Positions 22,391 to 33,500 of a DNA stretch of 64,000 nt are shown one piece after another. The DNA is from Siphonodentalium dalli (lineage: Eukaryota; Mollusca; Scaphopoda; Gadilida; Siphonodentaliidae). The stretch lies in contig CP136069.1 of NCBI GenBank assembly GCA_032622095.1, forward strand, positions 69,899,319 to 69,963,318, read 5' to 3'. Position 1 is the first letter of the stretch. The number at the start of each line of letters is the position of its first letter. The position numbers and the translations under genes were made by a program. A model generated the notes under the pieces. The model had not been told where the DNA came from. It worked only from the letters and a program-made list of their open reading frames with translations, and made no database searches.

Positions 22391-22717
22391 CCATTTTCAT
22401 TGACCATGTCACATTTTCTAAGGTGATCAATATGCAAAAGGCCACGTAGTCAATTTCCAATTTCTCCGGCCTGTGAGCATGGCGTTGTAACCACATGTGC
22501 GCAGCAGGCCTGCATGCATGGTGTCATAACCCTGTGTGTGCAATCTTTATATTTACGTTTTATATGTTGGAAAAACATTGGGTGGGGGATGAATCGAAAA
22601 CGAGATCCATTTGCGGTAGATGGAATAAAATTAAAATCTTATTTTTTGGCAAATGCTAGTTTTATATTGTGCACCACCCCAAGTATTTGATCACGATCTA
22701 TCAGATCATGTTATCAT

Positions 22718-22881
22718 AATTCACCCTCTGGGAACCTCATTCTGCTGAGTTGTAAGCAGAATGAGGTCCCCAGATGGTGAATTTGGTGATGCTAGCCCGC
22801 TATGCGGGGGGGTAGCATCACTAAATTCACCCTCTGGGGACCCTCATTCTGCAAATGACAGACACACTATTTCAAGGCTTG
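22718..22881. mobile_element. CAGAATGAGG inverted-repeat element, copy C (internal deletion)
   Basis: It retains half of the left hairpin (AATTCACCCTCTGGGAACCTCATTCTG, in pieces), then the complete right hairpin and the end GACAGACACACTATTTCAAGGCTTG. The central unique part is missing. Confidence 0.75.
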
Positions 22882-23627
22882 CTCACAAGTCGCTCGCCAG
22901 GCTGGTACCTGGTTCCCAAGGGCCTTCAGAAGTTTGAGTAGAGTGACCAAAGAATGAACAAAATTAGCTACATTGTCGCTAACATCAAAATGGAAAAAGA
23001 ATGAAACCAAAAATTTATTCAAGAATTCGAAACAGACGATCAAAACGCTACAGACATCTTAATTTAAATAGACTTCTAGGACGAGACAAAAACACACAGA
23101 CAAATATACAGTTAGCAAAATCTATACTGGCCATGGTTAGTTAATTTTATGTTTAGTGTCATCCTTGAATATGAGAATTAAAGTGATATGAAACACTCCG
23201 CTGAGGTTGTCTGAACGGAATAACGAATAATCATGCCAAAATAAATTATTTTCATAAATTTGATATATCCAAATAATCAGAAACAGCATCAATTATTATG
23301 AACGAATTAAACCCAGTGATTACTATTGGTGCATCATTGTTTATACCCAATAACTCGTCCCAAATAAAGTAATAAATATTTACATTTGTGCATAGTTTAA
23401 CTGTTGTGTTCTCTTAAATGGTACAGTCAATATGATTGGAATTTTCGACAATCTTAGTTCATTGCTACTTTCTTTCAATGGGGTCTTGGAGGGGTAAATG
23501 TTCCAATCTGAATTTTCACAGCCGACACTCTAATGGAATTGTGCATTGTGTTAATAATTAATCAAATTCGTTGTTATTTTCTGCCAAAAAAAACTAATTC
23601 TGCAATTGATGCTAAATGTAAAATTGA
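22882..23627. other. Unassigned stretch
   Basis: AT-rich; no exon or repeat recognised. Confidence 0.35.
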
Positions 23628-23825
23628 TTAATATGAGTGCTAGGTCCGATTTTTGTATCAACCCATATACCCTGTGCCAATGCATTCTCTTATATATGCG
23701 AGTCGACCATAGGTCGCCTCGCATATATAAGAGAATGCATTGGCCTAACCCAAAAAAAAAAAAAGCACTCTACAGGACCATAAATTAGGGCCGATGAGAT
23801 CGGCCCCTGACACTAAATTGATTAA
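23628..23825. mobile_element. TTAA-bounded MITE, 'GTGCCAGG' subfamily
   Basis: 198 bp, sister of 9239-9466: same GTCCGATTTTTGTATCAACC segment, same hairpin, same GGGCCGATGAGAT..GGCCCCTG right part. The terminal CCCTTT is degraded (TTAATATGAGTG.. / ..CACTAAATTGATTAA). Confidence 0.82.
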
Positions 23826-24378
23826 CCATGGCCCTACATTCAATTCAATAAAATCGATCCCTATTACAAAATAACAATTCAAAAACATGTGTAAACATTA
23901 CTCAGTGTAATTTAGTCAATGTTATAATGAACTAAGTATAAAGATCAGCAGGTCTGGCAAATCCATTTATAGCTATAATAGTTATATATACATGAATCTA
24001 AGATAAGGCAATATACCTTTACCGACATTCCGTTTCCGATTCCAGAATTCCCATGAATGCAAATGACACCATATTTTCAATACCGGGAAAAATTCAAAAG
24101 CGAATATCATTACTAGTAGGTGTATTTTGGATCACAAACCGCCATGTGGCTGTAAAATGAATGTTTTGTGAATTGGGTTCCATCAGATTCATTCATCACT
24201 AAAAATCTTTTTTTTAACTATAACAGATAAATATAACTACTATAAATATAAATGGAATTTGCCAGATCTGTTGAGGGTCCCAGACCAATTTTAATTTTAA
24301 TTTTACACTAATTCTAAGATTCTAGTGTATAAAATAAGACAAATTCGATTGAGAAGTACCACCTGAAATACACTCTTA
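23826..24378. other. Unassigned stretch
   Basis: AT-rich; nothing recognised. Confidence 0.35.
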
Positions 24379-24649
24379 TTAACCCTTCCATGACGTGAGC
24401 TTCGCTGGTGCAGCATTAAAGATCCTGAGCCAGTGCATTCTCTTATATATGCTAGTCTCCCATAGGGAGCCTCGCATATACGAGAATGCACTGGGCTCAC
24501 AAGGTCAAGGTAAATATTGGTAGGCCAATGCATTCTCTTATATACATGTATGCGAGGCACCCTATGGGCGAATCACATATTAAAGAGGACATATTGATTT
24601 ATTAGGGTTTTCGTAAATTTTCAAGAAGCTCCAGTCATGGAAGGGTTAA
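24379..24649. mobile_element. TTAA-bounded MITE, full-length type
   Basis: 271 bp, TTAACCCTTCCATGACG to CCAGTCATGGAAGGGTTAA, with both internal hairpins and the GGTGCAGCATTAAAGATC block. Terminal inverted repeats are almost intact. Confidence 0.88.
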
Positions 24650-25916
24650 TATTGGATTTCAATTGAAAGTAATAAATTTGCGAGGTAATTTGAACAACCA
24701 TGCAATGATTGAAAAATGAATCAATCAGCCAATTATCAGAAACAGTTGGCAATCCATTCAACTGTGTGGAAAATGGAATCAAAGCTTTCTCTAATTAAAG
24801 ATGCATAATCCGATTAAGTGCCCCTCAATTACTATTTATTTGGATTCAGGGGTAAAAATTATTTTGATAGGTGAGGAACCCACCTATCAAAGCTGAGTTA
24901 TTAGATATCGATTTTTGAAATCTATTATTACTCACCATCAAGAATTATTAGTGGCCCAGTAAACAGTCGACGGTGTCAGACCAAATTGAGGATGAAGATG
25001 GATAACTCTAAAATCAAGAGGCTTTCTGTTGATAATAAGGCCAAATTTCGTTGAACAACATGTTGATAAATAACACATTTCGGGCAATTTTATACTATAG
25101 TTGACAGTGGTTAGCATTATTTTTGGGCAATTAATTGACTCTGATAACTGAAGCAGCATTTCTAAAAATGTTGTTGGAATCTGATTATATTGGGACCATC
25201 GAATCGGATTGAGTACCTTTAAATAGGTGGACCAATCAAAAGATATATCATAATTATATGACACAGCATGATATATGTGTTCATATTTGTAAAATTATCT
25301 TCATCCCAATGTTTATAACAGAAATTGTTCACAGCAGTCCATATGATGTAATCATAGTGTCGCGACTCGTGTGGCAGGCTATTAGGTCATACAAAATAGA
25401 TACCTAGTTTATCCTCAACCCCATCTCCGACATGTCCACACCTTGTTCATAGTCATTACAATGGATCATGGAATCACAAAAAAGTTTTATAATAAATTCA
25501 AATTGCTTATTATGTATCCAAAGTAAGGAATCAACATTTTGGTCAGACACATTTTCGGAAATAAAATTAAGAAATATCAGTGATGACTGTGTTATACGAA
25601 TCAGCTTAACCTGTGTATAACATACGTCATATGAAGTTATGAACCCCTAAATGAATGAATAGGACAAGACAATTATATTATTGATTAAATTGTTGGCATC
25701 TATTGATGTGTAATTATTAGTGCAATGTATACATTTACATATAGGGCTTTTTTTGGTCGCCGAATGATGCACAAAAATAAAATAAAAAATAAAATCATCC
25801 ACCCCCCCCCCCCCCCCCCCGCACCACAATTTTCCAAGAAAATCTAATGATAATCGAGGTATTTCTTTTTATTGCCTTATTGAGAGAATATTTCATTATG
25901 GGCCCACAACTCCTTG
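24650..25916. other. Unassigned stretch
   Basis: 24838-24940 resembles one arm of the 4446-5865 element. A 108-codon - strand frame (25264-24938) ends at a stop just before a GTGAGT, but I recognise no protein family in it. A 19-base C tract lies at 25802-25820. Confidence 0.35.
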
Positions 25917-26514
25917 TTGAGGTATAACGATACCCGTGTGACACAATATGATACATGTCACAATATGAGAGTGACAATATGTGTCACGGAATATATCTAA
26001 AAGTAACTTATGTTCAACTACCAACATCTTGTGTGGACTTGGGCATTTTATTACCAAATAATGCTATATTGATTATAACGTGGCCATACTGTGGCATGTT
26101 AAGGATCAGGGGACCACACTTGACTTGTTCAGAACCACATGTTTAACATGAGAACAGGCAACTTGAAAAGATTTGCTGCAAAATATATAAATATTTAGAG
26201 GCAAAAATATATTTTTGGATTTGCTTACCACTTTTATTTGCTGGACGGGTAATTATTTTAGTGAAAGAATAACATATCTGATAATTATTTGAAAACAGTC
26301 CGATCACATGTTTACAGTGAATCAGGAAACAATAAATTTTGCAGTCTCATTTTTAAAGTAAAGCTCTCGTTTTTTATTATACATTTGACACCAAAATGTG
26401 CAATGGGCAATTTTGGATGCATTGTATCGTGAATTTGAATACTTACATTTCTGTATCGATTATCATAGCGTGAATGGGCATATCACAATACATCAGTGAA
26501 TCGTTACACCCCTA
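25917..26514. mobile_element. Degenerate hAT-like element
   Basis: 598 bp. Left end TTGAGGTATAACGATAC, right end GTGAATCGTTACACCCCTA: diverged inverted copies of the common hAT terminus TAGGGGTGTAACGAT. Flanks ACTCCTTG and ACTCCAGG match in six of eight positions, as expected for an old 8-bp duplication. Confidence 0.7.
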
Positions 26515-27342
26515 ACTCCAGGACATCATGGACTTTCATTGTGCCAGTTAATAATGTTAATACTCAAGGAAATGCCCAGTAGAGTGTATGAATATATAAA
26601 GCATTTTCCAGTCTTCAAAAATTGAGGAATATCAACAAATGTAAAATAAAAATTGTGTTAGTTTTACAATTATAAGACGAGATAAAGAAAATAGTTCATT
26701 TCTCAGGAAATGCCTCATCCCCAAACAATTGTACATCTTACATATTTACCCACCTGCTATAAATGAATCAATATATAAATACCACCCATCCTAGTTTAAT
26801 AAAACTTATTGTGACCGAGGTTAGATCAAATTTCACAGTTAAGCTTCCATGTCAGTATGAATAATATTGAATCCACAAAACTTTTATTACAAACATAATC
26901 GAATGTAAATGTGATGGCCAGAGTTCTTAACTAACATATTGCCCAAATTTAGTGTCTTTGCTGAACATGGGACTCATATAAATATTAAAATATGAACATT
27001 TAAATCTCCTTCCAGTTTAAGCCACCTGAGGCATACTATTTTATATTACTTGGTTTACAGATTTCCTGATCTAAAATAATGCGGTTTCTTTAATTGTCGA
27101 TGTAATTTAATTAAATTTTTTGTTTGTTTTTTATTCCCACAAATGAGATATTAATCCAGACAAATAAAAAAATAGATAAATTTAGAAAAAAAAGTTTTCG
27201 TAAAATATACAGCATACTGGTAATTGATCTAACAGCAAAGCTTCCTTGTGATGTTTATGGTCTTGTATTATTTGCTCTAGTAAGTAAATACACAAGAAAG
27301 ACAACTAAATGTACAAATAAATCAGTAATCCAAGTAATAAAA
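26515..27342. other. Unassigned stretch
   Basis: AT-rich. A 78-codon + frame (27124-27360) is lysine-rich and low in complexity; not supported as a gene. Confidence 0.35.
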
Positions 27343-28665
27343 ATAAAATACCTGACATAATAATCCAAATAAGATAAACAAAGGGACTCAGAGTCAAAAA
27401 GTCAATATATAATTTGAATGTTACTGTTAGTCCTTTAAACCTATTTTTTTTTTCGTCCCACCTCCCCTACATTTGAGCCAAATAAATCTTTAAACCAAGT
27501 AATAACAAGGGGTACGCATCTAAGATGCTTTTGTCAAGTTTTTTGGCAGTCGAACCAAACTTCTGCCAATAAGGTGCACAACCCCCGGGAAAAAAAGTTG
27601 GATGGTGGTATATTATTGCAATAGACCTATATACCAAATATCAATTAAATCCGTTAATATTTCATTGAGTTATCGCACGAACGGTGATAAAATTGTGATT
27701 AAATTAGACAAACTAAGACCCATAACTCCGGAATTTTTTTTCGGACAAACCAGGTTTTTGAACTCGTCAAAGATATTGTTGCAATAGACTCATATACCAA
27801 ATATTGTTTTAATCGGTTAATATTTCATCGAGTTATCGCGCTAACAGTGATAAAATTGCTAAAAATAGACAAACTAAGACCCATAACTCCGCGAATTTTT
27901 TTTGGACAAACCTGGTTTTCGAACTCGTCCGAGATATTGTTGCAGGAGACTCGTATACCAAATAATGTTGAAATCGGTTAATATTTCATCGAGTTATCGC
28001 GCTATAGGTGATAAAATTGCTAAAAATAGACAAACTAAGACCCATAACTTCGCGAAAACAACTCGGACAAACCTGGTTTTCGAACTCGTCCAAGATATTG
28101 TTGCAGGAGACACACATACCAAATATTGTTGAAATCAGTTAATATTTCATCGAGTTATCGCGCTAACGGTGATAAAATTGCTAAAAATAGACAAACTAAG
28201 ACCCATAATTCCGCGAAAAAAATTTGGACAAACCTGGTTTTCGAACTCGTCAGAGATATTGTTGCAAGAGTCTCATATACCAAATATTGTTGAAATTGGT
28301 TAATATTTGCGTGAGTTATCGCGCTATCGGTGAAAAACTTAACTAAAAACCATCTAAGATGGATAACTTTTGTAAAAAAGTTCGGACATGACCCATTTTC
28401 TACAGGCAGTAAATAGTCATTGGGAGCAACTGCCATACCAAATTTTTTTTGAATCCGTTCACAAATGTCAAAGTTATAAGGCATTCTTTAGGTCCGCCCG
28501 CCCGCCGCCCGTCCGCCCGCCAACTGTCCCTCGCCAAACCATAAGTCGAGTTTTTGAAAAACTCGACTAAAAATAAAATGCCTGACATAATAATCCAAAT
28601 ATGATAAATAAACGGAGGACTCACAGCCAACCAGTCAATATCTATAATTTGACCGTTACTATGAG
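27343..28665. repeat. Tandem array (about 160-bp units) between 100-bp direct repeats
   Basis: GTTGCA..GA.. blocks begin at 27779, 27941, 28101 and 28261 (period 160-162), in a core of about 27600-28380. A C-rich CCCGCCCG microsatellite (28495-28520) and the short hairpin GTCGAGTTTTTGAAAAACTCGAC (28545-28567) close it. The array is flanked by direct repeats of about 100 bp: 27343-27440 and 28565-28665 (AAAATACCTGACATAATAATCC / AAAATGCCTGACATAATAATCC, in parts). Pearl-like organisation. Confidence 0.85.
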
Positions 28666-28803
28666 TCCTTCATTTAATAATAAATACAGATATCTGCCTC
28701 CCTTTTCACTTTGAAAAATCACTGTCCTGAGAAACAGACTATTTGTTTATCTGGCCTGAGCTAAATCAGCAGCTTTTGTTTTGGTTTTGTGTGTATGTTC
28801 CAG

Positions 28804-28868
28804 CTACCATCCGAAGTCTGAAACAGATAGCAGGCAATCCCATTTCTTTCAAAAAGTATCACGTCAGT
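28804..28868 (+). CDS. Candidate exon of an unidentified gene (1 of 3)
   Basis: 65 bp after a strong acceptor (T/G-rich tract then TATGTTCCAG) and before a fair donor (CAGT|GTAAGC). Read with two leading bases, it encodes TIRSLKQIAGNPI..KKYHVS and ends in phase 0, matching the two following candidates. Another frame stays open for 77 codons through 29032, so the choice of frame is not secure. No family recognised. Confidence 0.33.
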
Positions 28869-29036
28869 GTAAGCAAACCACAAGTCACGATAGGACTCAG
28901 TTGAAGCTGATGAAAAGAAAGTCGCATGGAATTAATGTGAAATTTGGATGGTGTTGTCACACTGTGGGAAAGCTGTATATATCAGTGGTAATACGAAGGA
29001 TATCGGAATGTTTCAGACTATTGGTTGCATAACGGT

Positions 29037-29141
29037 TTAACCCTTCTACGGGAGACTCACATATATAAAAGAATGCACTGGCGCATGATCTTTAATGCTG
29101 CACCAGCACAGCTCCCGTCATGGACCCCATGAAAGGGTTAA
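29037..29141. mobile_element. TTAA-bounded MITE, internally deleted
   Basis: 105 bp, TTAACCCTTCTACGGGAGAC to CCCATGAAAGGGTTAA, keeping one hairpin arm and the CTTTAATGCTGCACCAGC block. It would lie in the intron between the first two candidate exons. Confidence 0.82.
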
Positions 29142-29213
29142 AAGTCGGGGTTCATTCAGACTGCTGTTCCTTCTGTTCCGATAGTCAAAATTTCCTTTTG
29201 ATGTATAGTAATG

Positions 29214-29427
29214 CCCTAAATAATCAACCCCTTAACCACAGCAGAATTATGGGTAACTTTTCAGGATTTAGTCGGAAATATGGCTTGTTGCCATTCATTG
29301 GAAAGCTCTCAAAAATATCTGAGAGCTTTCCGATGAATGGTAACAAGCCATATTTCCGACTAAATCCTGAAAAGTTACCCATAATTCTGCTGTGGTTAAG
29401 GGGTTGATTACTTAGGGCATTACTGTA
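29214..29427. mobile_element. Palindromic TA-flanked foldback MITE, copy 5
   Basis: 214 bp, TATAGTAATGCCC to GGGCATTACTGTA, arms pairing almost perfectly around CAAAAATATCTGAG. It lies 434 bp from copy 6. Confidence 0.9.
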
Positions 29428-29644
29428 AACCAGCTATTGAAATCGGGTATGACAATACTGGTTGCCTTTCTCTTCTATAGCGGACAATTCATACAAATCA
29501 ATACAAAATGCTATATTTATCACAAAGAGTGATATCTTACGGCAATAATGATGTATCATAATCTTACATTATGTTAATTTGCGCCCATAAAATGCCATGT
29601 AATTAGGTTTAACTCACATTTAATCTGTGTTGGTTTTTGCTCAG

Positions 29645-29674
29645 AGAAGAGAAGAACTGTTACAAAGACACAAG
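29645..29674 (+). CDS. Candidate exon of an unidentified gene (2 of 3)
   Basis: 30 bp after GTTTTTGCTCAG; phase 0 to phase 0, encoding RREELLQRHK. The donor AAG|GTCCAA is weak. All three frames are open for some distance, so this exon is the least certain of the three. Confidence 0.22.
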
Positions 29675-29754
29675 GTCCAATGAGTTTGATTTCTTTTGAA
29701 ATTATGTAAACATTGAGATAAAGTATATTTTTCACATTATATTACTACTTTCAG

Positions 29755-29790
29755 TTGCCAACTCTTGAGGAGTTCAGAGAACAAATATAA
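29755..29790 (+). CDS. Candidate terminal exon of an unidentified gene (3 of 3)
   Basis: Follows the acceptor TTACTACTTTCAG. Phase 0, encoding LPTLEEFREQI and a TAA stop; AATAAA follows at 29803-29808, 13 bases downstream. If real, this is the 3' end of a + strand gene convergent with DOLPP1. No family recognised. Confidence 0.33.
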   Translation: MPTLEEFREQI

Positions 29791-29834
29791 TGTTTTCTAT
29801 GTAATAAACTGAGCGACTTTCACAATTGTGACAT

Positions 29835-29840
29835 TTTATT
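29835..29840 (-). promoter_or_regulatory. Possible DOLPP1 poly(A) signal
   Basis: TTTATT on the + strand is AATAAA on the - strand, about 660 bp beyond the DOLPP1 stop. It sits 27 bp from a + strand AATAAA at 29803-29808, which would fit two convergent genes ending here. No other - strand AATAAA lies between it and the stop that I can see. Confidence 0.3.
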
Positions 29841-29860
29841 ACTGTCATTTGGAGATTATA

Positions 29861-30079
29861 TACAGTAATGCTCTAATTAATCGACCTCTTAACCACAGCA
29901 GAATTATGAGTAACTTTTCAGGATTTAGTCGGAAATATGGCTTGTTGCCATTCATCGGAAAGCTCTCTCCGAGAGAGCTTTCCGATGAATGGCAACAAGC
30001 CATATTTCCGACTAAATCCTGAAAAGTTACCCATAATTCTGCTGTGGTTAAGAGGTCGATTAATTAGAGCATTACTGTA
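29861..30079. mobile_element. Palindromic TA-flanked foldback MITE, copy 6
   Basis: 219 bp, TACAGTAATGCTC to GAGCATTACTGTA, centre CTCTCTCCGAGAGAG; arms almost identical. If the DOLPP1 transcript ends near 29835, this perfect hairpin is transcribed in its 3' UTR. Confidence 0.93.
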
Positions 30080-30096
30080 TGAGCTATACTTTACGC

Positions 30097-30308
30097 TTAA
30101 CCCTTCCATAACTGGAGCTTCCTGAAATTTTTTGAAAACCCTGTGACAATGCACATTGGCCGAACAATATTTACCTTGACCTTGTAAGCCAGTGCATTCT
30201 TTTATATATGTGAGGCTCCCTATGGAAGACTCGCACATATATAAGATAATGCACTGGCTCAGGATCTTTAATGCTGCACCAGCACTGCTCCCGTCATGAT
30301 TAGGTTAA
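30097..30308. mobile_element. TTAA-bounded MITE in the DOLPP1 3' region
   Basis: 212 bp, TTAACCCTTCCATAACTGGAGC to CCCGTCATGATTAGGTTAA, inverted relative to the copy at 24379. One hairpin retained. Confidence 0.82.
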
Positions 30309-30500
30309 AGTCCGCTATAGAAGAGTAAGACCACAGTACTTTGACATAAACTAGTATTATCCCTACCGATTTCACTAGCTGGTTTACGCCAACGGAAACT
30401 TGGTCTACTCAGCACTGTCTGACTGAGGCTCACAGGTTCCTGACACAGAGTTTGGAGTGGATACCAGCAGCATGTAGCATCAGCTGTATGTGAGCTGACT

Positions 30501-30540
30501 CTACTGTGACTTCCGTGATACCAGCTTCCTTTGACGACTC
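30501..30540 (-). CDS. DOLPP1: DOLPP1 exon 8 and stop
   Basis: Acceptor TTTTTCTCCCAG. One base completes Arg, then [12 protein letters not shown] and a TAG stop at 30503-30501. The human protein ends NRQRKLGTKLQ. The 3' UTR follows towards 29835. Confidence 0.9.
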
Positions 30541-33500
30541 CTGGGAGAAAAAATAGGTTGAGACGATGAATAATACCTAGACGAGAAATAGGGACCTGGT
30601 TGTTGGGTAAGTGTAAACCGCTCTAGTTGAAGCGACTGCAAATGGCGGGCAGGCACAAGACTCGGTATTACTCAACAACCTGGGTAAATAATGTGTAGCG
30701 CTTAGGGTACTCGAAATAAGCGCTACCGGTATATAAGCGTCATTATTATTATTAAAAATACATATCAACTATTGACGGATGAGATAGGGAGACAAGCCAC
30801 TCTAGCCTGTAACTCTGGCATTTACCAAGCGATCGGGGAATGGTTGGCATATTTGTAACCAGTGATGCATGGCCACTTTATATTCCCAGTTTGGTGATGA
30901 TTGAACCAAAAACAAAAATAGGCCCCATTTTGACCCCCCCCCCCCACCTACCATGACCCCGTCCCTTAATCGACGACCAAACTGTTTACCAAATGTTCAT
31001 ACCACTATTAAATTCCAGCCCGTTGCTTTGACAGTTCCTATGATCTCAGAGTAAAAAAGAATAATAAAAACTAAAAATGAATTCAAAGATTTACAATATA
31101 CTTCCATAATAAAAATATGGAAGTATAATCATAAAAATAATTTATAAATTTCGAGTTGGACAAAAGTACTAATAGATATGCACATGGATGGGAACCACAA
31201 AAACTTAAATAGTTCTTGCCGGTAAAATAAATGAGCACTGATTAGCCTACATTGTCAAAGAAGTAAAGTATTATCACTGGATTAAGAAAAGACACCATTC
31301 AAGCAGTAATCATCATTATTTTGACTTTTAATAAATTGTTACATGATTAAATGATTACCTATTAGGGAATTATGGATTTCATGGCGATCTGATAAAAATC
31401 GTATAGAAGTTATTGCTGATTTTAGCTATGTAATTTTTGGCCAAGAGGTTTGGTCAATGGTCAAATAAAATTTTCTTTGGTCATTTGCGAAAAAATTGAC
31501 CATTGGACACTGACATCATGAACTCTGCCAGGCATATATGTATACAAGATTGCAGTGTGTCAAAAAATATATTCAGACAAGCATGTTGATCATTTTCAAA
31601 AAAAAATAAAAAAAATTCATACATCAGAATTTTTAATGATGTGTAATTTATTACAGATAGATTTATTTCCAATATTGCATTTATTCAGGGTTTCCGCTAG
31701 GGGTAGGGGAATGGGGCCGGTAGCCGTCAAGGGGAAAAATCCAGGTAAAAGTAGCCTGTTTTACTTTTAGCACTGGTTGAACTACTTTCGTTATATCGGC
31801 CGATAGAATCGTGTGAGAGTAGAAAAGGCAGATTGTTTTGTTCCATTTCTGCCCAAGTGCCAAGCTATCAAACCTTATACATGTACCTGTAACTTTAAAA
31901 CTAGTAAATTTATTAGATATATATTAATTTACGAAGTACATGTACAGAAAACCAGTAATTTTAATCCCGAGTTAAACGTGCTCGTTAATGTTAAAAGACT
32001 CACTGTGGAAGACACAGCAGATGTTTCGGATGCATAACGTAATCGGAATATATTAAGGCTGATTACATACAACCGCAACGTAACTAACCGACCTCAAAGG
32101 CATAGCTCCTAGCGATGTCAGTTCTGATCACTTCCTGTTTCAATTTAACAACGCGTTTAGAGTGTACACTCACAAGATATAAAATAAATTCACCTTTTAA
32201 AATTCCTTAGTACTATTCCAACAAAATTCAGAAGTTTTAAACATCTTTATACCTTTATAGACATGCAGTATGTCCTGGGGTATGGCATGAGGGGAAAACT
32301 TGGCGAGGGGAATGGGGCCGTCAAGGGGACCCTGTGCCGGTATAGCGGAAACCCTGATTTATTCCAATATCAAACTTATTGACTGAAATTTTTAATCATA
32401 AGCTCTGCATTATAACGCAACCATGTGTAGGTTTAATATGGAAATGGATCGTGTCAATGCAACGTACGAAACAACACAACGTATTCATTTGAACGCTAAT
32501 TAAGCAAAATTATTTAAGACAATTTGTTGAAAATTTTACCTGAACACAAGCCTTGAAATAGTGTGTGTGTGACATTTGCAGAATGAGGTCCCCAGAGGGT
32601 GAATTTAGCGACTCTATCCCACACAGCGGGCTAGAGTCACTAAATTCCCCCTCCAGGGACCTCATTCTGCTTAGGACTCATCTTCTGTGAAGTATCTATA
32701 TTCTCAAATAAACATTGTTTTTAGTTACTTTTTCCTTTCTGTTTAGTTTCTATATCCCCTAATTTGCAGAAGATAAAATGCATATTTGAGGTGACTGATG
32801 GGTGAATATCACCAACTTCAACTGGGGAACTTCAATCTGATCCTAGGTCTCCCATAGCAGTTGAGGCCTAACCAGAATGAGGTCCCCAGAGGGTGAATTT
32901 GGTGACGGTAGCTCGCTATTGGGGATAGCATCACTAAATTCACTAGAGATGAGCCGATTATCGGTACGGCTTATCGGATCGGGCCGATAAGCATGATATC
33001 GGTTGGATATCGGTATCCTGATAAATATGCTGTTTTGCCAATCCTATATATATGTAGAATTTGTAGGTACCTTATGCGACCAAAGTTGCAAAAAACATAA
33101 CTCTACTGGTCTACCGGCCACCAAATATAAGCACTCTTTGTTAAAATAAATAACAATATTGTGCGTGTCATAATTAACAAAGTATATTGACATAAATGTG
33201 GCTTCAATGAAAATTAATCTCATCATTATGCATATGCATCAGACTATCACATGGAACCCGACTGGTGTCACATCGCATCCACTTGATAAGAACTCAGCTG
33301 ACCTTGACCTGTTATCAGTTTGACAGGCCTTGAGCGCATAAGAATAAACACTCACAGATGGCTGACCTACATGTAGTTACGGGCCTAACAATCAATGCAG
33401 GTGTTAGATACACAGTGTATCAAAGCAGCTGTGCTGTATGATATTGCTACATTGTGACGTCGCCAATGCCACACTGACTGTCACTGAGTAATATTCATGC

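Noticed and set aside
24938-25264. 108-codon - strand frame followed closely by GTGAGT
   Set aside because: The frame stops four bases before the GTGAGT, so the donor cannot serve it; no recognisable domain.
27234-27278. Possible + strand exon between CTAACAG and CTA|GTAAGT (KLPCDVYGLVLFAL)
   Set aside because: The acceptor is weak and its end phase does not match the candidate exon at 28804; probably chance in AT-rich sequence.
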